This document shows positions 1 to 5,242 of a stretch of 5,242 nt of DNA, piece by piece. Source of the stretch: Eggerthellaceae bacterium (GTDB lineage: Bacteria; Actinomycetota; Coriobacteriia; Coriobacteriales; Eggerthellaceae); the NCBI GenBank assembly GCA_900754955.1, contig CAAEEV010000015.1:1-5242 (forward strand), in the 5' to 3' direction. The translations under genes and the position numbers were made by a program. Positions within the stretch are counted from its first letter, which is position 1, and each line of letters begins with the position of its first letter. The notes under the pieces are model-generated. The model saw nothing but the letters and a program-made list of their open reading frames with translations. It was not told the origin of the DNA and made no database searches.

Positions 1-440
1 GTGTTCCACGAGGCGATGGTGTCCATCATGTAGGCAGCGCCCATCATGAGGGCGAACACCACGGCGAGCACGGCCACCACGGCGCAGAAGCCGCGGCGCG
101 CACCGGCGGAGAGCTTCCCCATCGCCGCAAGGATGCAGTACACGATGGCGACCACCACGAACACGCTACCCGTCGCGATCTCGTTCGACAGCGGCGAGGA
201 GCCGAGACCGTTGAAGATGTTGATGGCATGCAGCGGGTTCGTCAGATGGAAGAACGCGGCGATGAAGCCGAGGATGACGAGCGCCAGCGGAACGAGCGTC
301 AGACGGTCGATCTTGGCGAGCTGCTCGTCGGTCGGCTTGGCGGTGAACAGCGCAACCGCCACGGCGATGAATCCGCCTGCGCCCATCGACGCAAGCGTGG
401 TGAACAATGCCAGGGGCATCTCGGCGAATGCGGCCTCCAT
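1..440 (-). CDS. dmsC: DmsC-type membrane anchor subunit of a DMSO reductase family enzyme (partial, C-terminus outside window)
   Basis: This is the integral membrane subunit that anchors the catalytic dimer and oxidises menaquinol, feeding electrons to DmsB. The frame is open from ATG at 440 to the window edge, giving 146 residues of a protein that in E. coli has about 287 residues and eight helices. Hydrophobic segments lie at about residues 9-33, 48-65, 89-108 and 116-138, so four helices are visible. After helix 2 comes FFHLTNPLHAINIFNGLGSS followed by PLSNEI, the conserved DmsC loop (H-L-x-x-P-x-x-A-x-N, then LGSS-x-L-S-x-E-I). The histidine is residue 65, the same number as the His65 needed for menaquinol binding in E. 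coli DmsC. The start follows the dmsB stop by one base and has a near-perfect ribosome binding site, GGAGGTGA, six bases upstream. It is the third gene of the operon. Family membership is firm; the quinone role is known from the family. Confidence 0.93.
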   Translation of the reverse strand, partial: MEAAFAEMPLALFTTLASMGAGGFIAVAVALFTAKPTDEQLAKIDRLTLVPLALVILGFIAAFFHLTNPLHAINIFNGLGSSPLSNEIATGSVFVVVAIVYCILAAMGKLSAGARRGFCAVVAVLAVVFALMMGAAYMMDTIASWN

Positions 441-441
441 G

Positions 442-1062
442 CTACATCACCTCCACGGGGTTTGCGACGATGCCGTCACCAGAATCGGCCGGCTTGGCAT
501 CGGGAGTCGCCTTGATATACAGGTTGGGGCCGGTGTAGCTCGCCGACGGCAGCGGCGCGATGTCGGCGCGCTCGCCCATGCCGGAAATGTCCTCGAGTGG
601 CCCGAACTCGAGCGCGCGCAGCGGGCAGGCGTCCACGCAGATGGGGTTCTTGCCCTCGGCGACGCGCTCGGCGCAGCCGTCGCACTTCACCGAGTGACCG
701 AGCGTGCGGTCGACCGTGGGGACGTTGTACGGGCACGCCATGTGGCAGTAACCGCAGCCCACGCACTTGGTGGCGTCGACGCTCACGATGCCCGTCTCCG
801 GGTCCTTGTGCATGGCGCCGGTCGGGCACACGTGCACGCAGGCGGGGTCGTCGCAGTGCTGGCACCCGAGCGACACGTGGTACACGAACGCGCTCGTGGT
901 GCAGATGCCCTGCTCGTCGAGCTCGCAGGTGCCGCCCTCGTAGTCGTACACCTTGCGGAAGTGGATTCCCTCGGAGGAATCCTTGTAATCCTTGCACGCC
1001 ATCTCGCAGGTCCGACAGCCGGTGCAGCGAGTGGAGTCAAAGTAGAAAGCGTATTGCGTCAT
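442..1062 (-). CDS. dmsB: DmsB-type four-cluster [4Fe-4S] ferredoxin subunit
   Basis: This 206-residue electron-transfer subunit links the membrane anchor to the molybdenum subunit, and its length equals that typical of DmsB. Sixteen cysteines form four ferredoxin-type groups: C13/C16/C19/C23 (RCTGCRTCEMACKD), C67/C70/C75/C79 (GCQHCDDPACVHVCPTGA), C100/C103/C106/C110 (KCVGCGYCHMACPYNVP) and C127/C130/C142/C146. As in related subunits, clusters probably take ligands from different groups. The N-terminus MTQYAFYFDSTRCTGC lacks a signal peptide, as expected for a subunit exported with its Tat-signal partner. The tail after residue 155 is cluster-free and acidic to neutral. Two further cysteines, C46 and C54, lie outside the motifs. 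The ATG has a GGGGAGGA ribosome binding site about five bases upstream, and the gene begins 16 bp after the dmsA stop. Within the broader family, PhsB and NrfC subunits are similar, but the neighbouring DmsA and DmsC favour DmsB. Confidence 0.95.
   Translation of the reverse strand: MTQYAFYFDSTRCTGCRTCEMACKDYKDSSEGIHFRKVYDYEGGTCELDEQGICTTSAFVYHVSLGCQHCDDPACVHVCPTGAMHKDPETGIVSVDATKCVGCGYCHMACPYNVPTVDRTLGHSVKCDGCAERVAEGKNPICVDACPLRALEFGPLEDISGMGERADIAPLPSASYTGPNLYIKATPDAKPADSGDGIVANPVEVM
447..454 (-). promoter_or_regulatory. Strong ribosome binding site of dmsC inside the end of dmsB
   Basis: On the minus strand GGAGGTGA is a full-length complement to the 16S rRNA 3' end and sits six bases before ATG 440. 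It overlaps the last codons of dmsB, so dmsC initiation is probably coupled to dmsB termination. Confidence 0.8.
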
Positions 1063-1078
1063 GGTATCCTCCCCTCAC

Positions 1079-3565
1079 TTACGCCTTGGCGACCTGGACG
1101 ATCATCGAGTGGGCGTTGCCGTTGCCCTTCGACAGCGGCGTCGGATGGTAGGTGGACAGCGTGTTCACGCAGCCGCCCTCGTCGATGCGGTCGCCGTCCA
1201 TGTTCGCGTCGTGCCACGCGCCCTGCGGGATGCCCACCACGCCAGGCATGATGCGCGGCGTCACCTTCGCGTCGATGCGGATCTCGCCGGCCGGGCTCTT
1301 CACCGAGCAACGGTCGCCGTTGCTGATGCCGCGCGCCTCGGCGTCGACGGGGTTGATCCACACCTCCTGGCGAGCCACTTCCTCAAGCTCCTCGATGAAG
1401 CCGAAGGACGAGTGCGTGCGGCTCTTGTGATGGAAGCCGGCGGCGTACAGCGGGAACTCCTCGGTCACGCTGCCGTAGCCCTGGAAGCCCGGCTCGAACA
1501 CGGGGATGGGGTTGATGTGCTCGCCCTCTTCGAGCTCGTAGGTCTCGGCGATCTGGGCCAGCGTCTCGGAGTAGATCTCGATCTTGCCCGACGGCGTAGC
1601 GAGCGGATGGCCCGCCGGATCGTTGCGGAAGTCCTCGAGGCCGATCTTGCACGGCAGCTCGCGCTTGACCGGACCCTGCTCCTGGATCTCCTCGAAGGTG
1701 GGCATGTTGCCGTCCTTCGCAGCGCCCTCCTCGTAGAGGTACTGAATCCACTCCTCCTGGGTGCGACCCTCGGTGAACTCCTCGCGCAGACCGAACTTGT
1801 CGGCGATGTCGGCGCACACGTCGTAGCTCGTGCGGCACTCGCCGGGCGCGCTCTGCGCCGGACCGCCCACAGTCACGCCGGTGTACCACTCGGTGTAACC
1901 CTGCGTGTACATGTTGAGCTGCTCGCCGCGCATGGTGTCGGGCAGCAGGATGTCGGCGTACTTGGCGGAGTCGGTCATGACCGTATCCCACACGAGGATG
2001 AACTCGCACTTGCTCTCGTCCTGCAGGATGTCGTGCACGAGGTTGATGTCGCCGTGCTGGTTGGTGATGCAGTTGCCGGCGTACTCCCAGAGGAACTTGA
2101 TGCCGCACGGCAGCTTGTCGACGCCCTTGATGCCGGCGTTTTCGGCGGTCATCTCCTCGCCGTGGTCGACGGCGTTGAGCCACTGGTACACGGGGATCGA
2201 CGCCTTCACGTGGCTCTTCTCGGCGAGCGCGGGCAGGCTTCCCACGAGCGACACGTAGGGCTCGGCCTCACGCTGGCCGGTGTTGGTGCCGGGCAGGCCG
2301 AACTTGCCGATGAGGATGGGCAGCATGCAGATGGCGCGGGTGGCGTCCTCGCCGTTGGTGTGGCGCTGCGGACCCCAGCCCTGCACGATGAACGGCGCCT
2401 CGGCGGCGGCGATCTCCTCGGCGAGCGAGCGGATCGTGTCGGCCGGGATGCCCGTGATGGGGGCGGCCCACTCGGGGGTCTTCTCCACCATGTCGTAGCC
2501 GGTGCCCATGATGTAGTCCTTGTAGGACTTGTTCTGGCCCTTGGCGGACTCGGGCAGCGTCTCCTCGTCGTAGCCCACGCAGTAGGTGTGCAGGAAGTCG
2601 AGGTCGACCTTGTCGCCGGCGATCCACTCATGCGCGATGGCATTAACGAGCGCGGCGTCGGTGCCGGGGCGGATGGGCAGCCACTCGTCGGAGTGGCCCG
2701 AGGACGTCTCGTTGAGACGGTAGTCGATGCTGATGATGCGGCCGCCGCGGCTCTGCACCGCCTCGCGGACGCGGGCGAAGTCCCACACGATGTTCGCGCC
2801 GCCCATGCGGGTCTCGGCCGGGCTGTTGCCGAACATGACCACGAGGTCGCTCGCGCGCTCAGCTTCGGTCATGGAGCTGGCGTTGGTAGCGTCGTAGGGA
2901 GTGAACGCGGTGGCGGGCACGCCGAGCGTCTTGTGGTTGCCGTCCTCGTCGAGGTTGTCGGAGCTGCCGTACATGTAGGTCATCACGCACTGCAGCATGT
3001 GCGTGGAGTAGTCGTACAGCGGGTTGAGGCGGCCGCCCAGCAGGTTGAGCAGGCGGTCGGACGGGTTGCCCGTCACCGAGTACATGCCCGAGCCGTAGGT
3101 GCGGTAGATGGCCTCGTTGCCGTAGGTGTCGATGGTGTACTTCAGCTTGTCGGCGATGGTCTGGATGGCCTCATCCCAGCTGATCTGCTCGAACTTGCCC
3201 TCGCCGCGCTTGCCCACACGCTTCATGGGGTACTTCAGGCGGTCGGGATGGTTGAGCCAACGGCGCATGGAGCGGCCGCGCAGGCAGGCGCGCGCCTGGA
3301 AGTCGGCCTCGCCCGTGTTGTCCGTCTCCATGTAGACGACCTTGTCGTCGCGCGTGTGCCACTGGAACACGCAGCAGCCGCCGCAGTTCACGTTGCACTG
3401 GCTCCAGACGATCTTCTCCTCGGGCTCGGCGAAGGCCTCAGCGGGGCCCGTGCCGAACAGGGAGTCGGCAGCGGCGTAGGTGCCGCCTGCCGCAGCCAGC
3501 GCGCCCAGCGCGCCGGTCGTCTTGACAAAAGTCCGGCGGCTCACGCTCGGCATCTTGTCTGACAT
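1079..3565 (-). CDS. dmsA: DmsA-type molybdopterin (Mo-bis-MGD) oxidoreductase, Tat-exported catalytic subunit
   Basis: This 828-residue protein is the catalytic subunit of a DMSO reductase family respiratory enzyme. Residues 1-46 form a Tat signal: SRRTFVK at 9-15, a hydrophobic Ala/Gly stretch at 19-33, and an AFA cleavage site near 46. C57, C61, C65 and C94 (CNVNCGGCC and ACLRGRSMRRW) match the N-terminal [4Fe-4S] site. Residues 94-131, including PDRLKYPMKRVGKRGEGKF, closely follow E. coli DmsA and YnfE/F. S187 in YDYSTHM sits at the expected serine Mo ligand. Cofactor-binding stretches include EWLPIRPGTDAAL (294-306) and QGWGPQRHTNGE (395-406). The C-terminal dinucleotide-binding domain starts near 735 and ends TYHPTPLSKGNGNAHSMIVQV, again DmsA-like. 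The frame stays open upstream to 3826, but ATG 3565 puts the twin arginines in place and has GAGAGGGG seven bases upstream. The substrate may be DMSO, another S- or N-oxide, or something else; paralogues are numerous in Eggerthellaceae. Confidence 0.95.
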   Translation of the reverse strand: MSDKMPSVSRRTFVKTTGALGALAAAGGTYAAADSLFGTGPAEAFAEPEEKIVWSQCNVNCGGCCVFQWHTRDDKVVYMETDNTGEADFQARACLRGRSMRRWLNHPDRLKYPMKRVGKRGEGKFEQISWDEAIQTIADKLKYTIDTYGNEAIYRTYGSGMYSVTGNPSDRLLNLLGGRLNPLYDYSTHMLQCVMTYMYGSSDNLDEDGNHKTLGVPATAFTPYDATNASSMTEAERASDLVVMFGNSPAETRMGGANIVWDFARVREAVQSRGGRIISIDYRLNETSSGHSDEWLPIRPGTDAALVNAIAHEWIAGDKVDLDFLHTYCVGYDEETLPESAKGQNKSYKDYIMGTGYDMVEKTPEWAAPITGIPADTIRSLAEEIAAAEAPFIVQGWGPQRHTNGEDATRAICMLPILIGKFGLPGTNTGQREAEPYVSLVGSLPALAEKSHVKASIPVYQWLNAVDHGEEMTAENAGIKGVDKLPCGIKFLWEYAGNCITNQHGDINLVHDILQDESKCEFILVWDTVMTDSAKYADILLPDTMRGEQLNMYTQGYTEWYTGVTVGGPAQSAPGECRTSYDVCADIADKFGLREEFTEGRTQEEWIQYLYEEGAAKDGNMPTFEEIQEQGPVKRELPCKIGLEDFRNDPAGHPLATPSGKIEIYSETLAQIAETYELEEGEHINPIPVFEPGFQGYGSVTEEFPLYAAGFHHKSRTHSSFGFIEELEEVARQEVWINPVDAEARGISNGDRCSVKSPAGEIRIDAKVTPRIMPGVVGIPQGAWHDANMDGDRIDEGGCVNTLSTYHPTPLSKGNGNAHSMIVQVAKA

Positions 3566-3572
3566 AAGCTTT

Positions 3573-3580
3573 CCCCTCTC
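3573..3580 (-). promoter_or_regulatory. Ribosome binding site of dmsA (decides the start)
   Basis: On the minus strand GAGAGGGG lies seven bases before ATG 3565. It is a moderate purine-rich Shine-Dalgarno match. Together with the twin-arginine motif eight codons in, it fixes the start at 3565 rather than at the upstream in-frame ATG 3826. Confidence 0.7.
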
Positions 3581-3587
3581 TCTCCTC

Positions 3588-3608
3588 GTGCGGAGTCCTC
3601 CTCCGCAC
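3588..3608 (-). repeat. Perfect inverted repeat (leader hairpin) directly upstream of the dmsA ribosome binding site
   Basis: The arms GTGCGGAG (3588-3595) and CTCCGCAC (3601-3608) are exact reverse complements, eight base pairs with a five-base loop. In the dmsA transcript the loop reads GAGGA, itself a Shine-Dalgarno-like sequence. The stem starts only seven bases from the GAGAGGGG site. There is no T-tract after it, so it does not look like an intrinsic terminator. A role in translation control or mRNA stability is inference. Confidence 0.6.
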
Positions 3609-3656
3609 CTCGTCCTTCTCGCGTGCTTGCACAGGACGCGCGAAGCGGGCGGCCCG

Positions 3657-3672
3657 CGCATGCGCGCATGCG
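3657..3672. repeat. 16-bp perfect palindrome in the dmsA leader, operator-like
   Basis: Bases 3657-3672 read CGCATGCGCGCATGCG, identical to their reverse complement and built of two CGCATGCG units, each of which is itself palindromic. If the minus-strand promoter at 3688-3718 is right, the palindrome begins about ten bases downstream of the start of transcription, a usual place for a repressor site. It could also fold as an RNA hairpin, although the central bases would have to unpair. Self-complementary GC-rich words also arise by chance in such DNA. Confidence 0.4.
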
Positions 3673-3687
3673 AAAAGCTCTGGGCCA

Positions 3688-3718
3688 AGTGTAGGATGCG
3701 TGGAGAAACCCGTGTCAC
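3688..3718 (-). promoter_or_regulatory. Candidate promoter of the dmsABC operon
   Basis: On the minus strand GTGACA (3718-3713, five of six to TTGACA) and TACACT (3693-3688, four of six to TATAAT) are separated by 19 bases. The spacing is longer than ideal, which would suit a promoter needing an activator. The -35 element overlaps one copy of the repeated CCGTGTCAC word. The transcript would have a leader of about 115 bases holding the palindrome and the hairpin. The call rests on consensus matching only. Confidence 0.3.
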
Positions 3719-3769
3719 ATAAAACGTGTTATTTTGTCGTTTACGCAGGTCATCCGTGTCACCCACACG
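3710..3769. repeat. Repeated 9-mer CCGTGTCAC with an adjoining dyad; candidate regulator sites
   Basis: CCGTGTCAC occurs at 3710-3718 and again at 3754-3762 in the same orientation, exactly 44 bp apart, about four helical turns. A relaxed copy, CGTGTTAT, lies between them at 3725-3732. The second copy also forms the left arm of the dyad CGTGT-N5-ACACG at 3755-3769. The first copy overlaps the candidate dmsA -35. AAACG (3722-3726) and CGTTT (3738-3742) form a further small inverted repeat in the AT-rich patch between. Binding by the neighbouring regulator is inference. Confidence 0.4.
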
Positions 3770-3805
3770 CCGATTCGCGTCGTGGCGCGCACAGCTGACC
3801 TCCCT

Positions 3806-3837
3806 GTGCGGCACCTGCGGCCGCAACTCCGCCGCAC
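3806..3837. repeat. Nested GC-rich inverted repeat upstream of the regulator promoter
   Basis: The arms GTGCGGC (3806-3812) and GCCGCAC (3831-3837) are exact reverse complements. Between them lies the 10-bp palindrome TGCGGCCGCA (3816-3825), whose centre is within one base of the outer dyad's centre. It sits about 45 bp before the candidate -10 at 3881. It may be a protein site or a chance product of high GC content. Confidence 0.3.
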
Positions 3838-3880
3838 TCCCCTCACCGCACGGCGCGGCTTCCGCCGCCCTTCAATTCGC

Positions 3881-3886
3881 TATACT
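3881..3886 (+). promoter_or_regulatory. Candidate -10 element of the membrane regulator gene
   Basis: TATACT matches the sigma-70 -10 consensus at five of six positions, in an otherwise GC-rich stretch and 46 bases before the GTG start. That would give a leader of about 40 bases. No good -35 is seen 16-18 bases upstream (GC-rich, nearest CTTCCG), so the promoter would be weak or activated. Confidence 0.4.
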
Positions 3887-3920
3887 GACAGGGCAACCGC
3901 CTCAACCGACCCGGAATCGA

Positions 3921-3927
3921 GAAGGAG
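3921..3927 (+). promoter_or_regulatory. Ribosome binding site of the membrane regulator gene (supports GTG start)
   Basis: GAAGGAG lies five bases before GTG 3933. No comparable site precedes ATG 3981, so the GTG is the better start and keeps the first transmembrane helix intact. Confidence 0.7.
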
Positions 3928-3932
3928 AACGC

Positions 3933-5242
3933 GTGCAGGCCGCGAGCATAGCGAGCATCCTGAAGCCCAACAGAGCCGTGATGGGCTACGCGCTGTTTCT
4001 CGCCATCAACGCCGCGAGCGTATGGGGCGGCACGTTCCCCTTCCTGCCCATCGGCTTCCAAACGCACGAGGTGATGCTCGGGTTCTTCCTCGCGCAGTCG
4101 CTCGTGTTCACCGCCACGTATCTGGCGAGCACGGTGGGCGCGTACTTCTTCCCGCAACGCGCCCGCAACTTCCTCGTGAAGCTCACCGTGGCGCCGTACT
4201 TCCTCGGCTGGTGCTGCCTCGTGGCCGCCATGTACCTCGACGGGTTCCGTCTGCTCTTCGCCGTGGCGGGCGGCGGGCTGCTCGGCCTCGGCTCCGCGGG
4301 CTTCTACATGCTCTGGCAGCGCCTCTTCGCGAGCAAAGACGCCGACGAGGGCAACCGCGACCTCGTCGTGGGCACGTTTTACGCGGCGCCGCTGTACTTC
4401 TCGCTGCACCTGCTGCCCCAGGCCGTGACGGCGTTTCTCATCCCGCTCGTGCTTCTGCCGCTGTTCGGCCTGTGTCTCACGCTGTGCGGGCGCACGATCA
4501 ACGCCGACCAGCCCATGTTCGAGGACATGCCGCGCGAGCACCCCCAGGTGTACCGCCGCGTCATGCGCGACTACTGGCGCAGCGCGGTGAGCGTCGGCGT
4601 GCTCGGGCTGTGCGCCGGCGTCATGCGCGCGCTTGCCGTGGCGAACCCCGAGATGGGATCGCTCGTGAACGCGCTGTCGATGGCGGCGCTCATGGCGGCG
4701 GCACTCGCGCTCATCGTCGTGTGGTTCTCGCGCAACATCCGCCTGAGCGTGACGGGAATGTACCGCATCGCGTTCCCGTTCCTCATCACGTCGTTTGCGC
4801 TGCTGCCGCTCGTACCGAGTCCCTACGGCGACTGGCTCGCCGCCGCAATGTACGCGGTATACAGCGTGGCCATCGTGCTCACGATGATCCAATGCGCGCA
4901 GATCTCGCGCGACCACGGCATCAACCCCGTGTTCATCTACGGCTTCTTCGGAACGATCGTGTACGCGCTGCATGACATCGGCTTCATCGGCGGCACGTTC
5001 GCCGAGAGCGCGACGTTCCTCGGCATGCCGCCGATGGCGCTCGTGGCGCTCACGGCCGTGTACCTGCTCGGCATCATGTACTTCGTGGGAACGGGCTCGT
5101 TCAAGCGCACGCTCGCAAGCGTTGACAGCATCGAGTTCATCGCGCTGGCCGACCCCGCCGCCGCTTCGGCTCCGGCGGCCTCGCGCGCGGCGGTGCGTGG
5201 CGAGGAAGCCGCCGGAGCTGGGAACGATGCGGCGGGCGCGGA
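3933..5242 (+). CDS. Polytopic membrane protein, probable membrane-bound LuxR-type regulator (partial, C-terminus outside window)
   Basis: The frame is open from GTG 3933 to the window edge, 436 codons with no stop. About twelve hydrophobic segments are visible at residues 17-38, 47-72, 81-101, 106-128, 143-163, 165-185, 214-234, 246-266, 277-295, 300-322, 333-353 and 366-386. A charged cytosolic-looking loop at 187-213 splits them six and six, as in MFS-like folds. Residues 408-436 are an Ala-rich, low-complexity linker. Eggerthella and relatives have a large family of proteins with this layout: an MFS-like membrane domain, a linker, then a C-terminal LuxR helix-turn-helix, often beside reductase operons they control. 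The HTH would fall beyond base 5242, so the regulator call is inference from architecture, divergent placement and likely taxon. GTG is chosen because GAAGGAG lies five bases upstream; ATG 3981 (residue 17) would cut into helix 1. The alternative is a transporter with no DNA-binding domain. Confidence 0.75.
   Translation, partial: MQAASIASILKPNRAVMGYALFLAINAASVWGGTFPFLPIGFQTHEVMLGFFLAQSLVFTATYLASTVGAYFFPQRARNFLVKLTVAPYFLGWCCLVAAMYLDGFRLLFAVAGGGLLGLGSAGFYMLWQRLFASKDADEGNRDLVVGTFYAAPLYFSLHLLPQAVTAFLIPLVLLPLFGLCLTLCGRTINADQPMFEDMPREHPQVYRRVMRDYWRSAVSVGVLGLCAGVMRALAVANPEMGSLVNALSMAALMAAALALIVVWFSRNIRLSVTGMYRIAFPFLITSFALLPLVPSPYGDWLAAAMYAVYSVAIVLTMIQCAQISRDHGINPVFIYGFFGTIVYALHDIGFIGGTFAESATFLGMPPMALVALTAVYLLGIMYFVGTGSFKRTLASVDSIEFIALADPAAASAPAASRAAVRGEEAAGAGNDAAGA

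Larger units (their letters stand above)
3566..3932. promoter_or_regulatory. Divergent intergenic control region between dmsA and the membrane regulator gene
   Basis: This is the only gene-free stretch over 300 bp in the window. It separates two divergently transcribed genes and should hold the promoters of both. Reading from dmsA outward, it contains the dmsA ribosome binding site, a perfect 8-bp-stem hairpin (3588-3608), a 16-bp perfect palindrome (3657-3672), a candidate minus-strand promoter (3688-3718), an AT-rich patch (about 3716-3743), a repeated 9-mer with a dyad (3754-3769), a nested GC-rich dyad (3806-3837) and a candidate plus-strand promoter (3881-3886). The reading frames crossing it look like extensions of shadow frames, since none has both a convincing start site and a recognisable product. 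Confidence 0.8.

Noticed and set aside
46..1251. A plus-strand open frame of 401 codons crossing dmsC and dmsB.
   Set aside because: It lies opposite two clearly conserved genes and spans their junctions, and its product has no domain signal. It is a GC-driven shadow.
1061..3562. A plus-strand open frame of 833 codons opposite dmsA.
   Set aside because: Its product is a run of Val, Ala, Leu, Arg, His and Gly without any recognisable domain, as expected when the complement of a GC-rich gene lacks stops by codon bias. The minus strand here encodes an unmistakable DmsA.
3588..3608. The leader hairpin as an intrinsic terminator.
   Set aside because: No run of T follows the stem on either strand, and no gene ends there; both flanking genes start away from it.
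3716..3743. An FNR/CRP-type site in the AT-rich patch.
   Set aside because: No TTGAT-N4-ATCAA or TGTGA-N6-TCACA dyad is present; only a 5-bp AAACG/CGTTT inverted repeat is seen.
3566..3826. An 87-residue N-terminal extension of dmsA starting at 3826.
   Set aside because: It would bury the twin-arginine signal inside the protein. The start at 3565 has a ribosome binding site and a correctly placed Tat motif.
3734..4975. Long open frames on both strands over the membrane protein gene (plus 3734-4975, minus 3843-4973).
   Set aside because: Their products are Arg- and His-rich with no domain. The frame starting at GTG 3933 gives twelve coherent transmembrane helices and has a ribosome binding site.
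1..5242. CRISPR arrays, tRNA or rRNA genes, insertion sequences, toxin-antitoxin pairs.
   Set aside because: No regularly spaced repeats, cloverleaf sequences, transposase motifs or terminal inverted repeats were seen; the window is fully accounted for by four genes and one control region.

Overview
The window is GC-rich, densely coding and actinobacterial in style. Its codons mostly end in G or C, genes are tightly spaced, and Shine-Dalgarno sites are strong. The gene set is a Tat-exported DmsA-type molybdoenzyme, a four-cluster ferredoxin subunit, a DmsC anchor, and a divergently transcribed 12-helix membrane protein like the membrane-bound LuxR regulators of Eggerthella and its relatives. 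Together these suggest an anaerobic gut coriobacterium of the Eggerthellaceae. The family assignment is inferred from style and gene content, not from a database match.

Layout: bases 1-3565 carry a minus-strand operon in the order dmsA (3565-1079), dmsB (1062-442), dmsC (440 to beyond base 1, truncated by the window). The dmsA-dmsB gap is 16 bp and the dmsB-dmsC gap is 1 bp, so the three are very probably co-transcribed and translationally coupled. Bases 3566-3932 are a 367-bp divergent intergenic region. It holds the only AT-rich patch of the window, candidate promoters for both directions, several dyads, a repeated 9-mer, and a perfect hairpin next to the dmsA ribosome binding site. From 3933 to the right edge a plus-strand GTG-started gene runs without a stop. 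It encodes a polytopic membrane domain followed by an Ala-rich linker; the expected LuxR-type helix-turn-helix would lie beyond the window.

How it works together: DmsC (membrane, menaquinol oxidation, His65 conserved) passes electrons to DmsB (four [4Fe-4S] clusters), then to DmsA ([4Fe-4S] plus Mo-bis-MGD, with Ser187 as probable Mo ligand), which reduces an S-oxide, N-oxide or similar acceptor outside the membrane. The divergent membrane protein is the natural candidate for the local regulator, sensing the substrate or a related small molecule in the membrane and controlling the reductase operon through sites in the intergenic region. The true substrate cannot be read from the sequence. The most rewarding parts for follow-up are the regulator-reductase pair and the structured dmsA leader.
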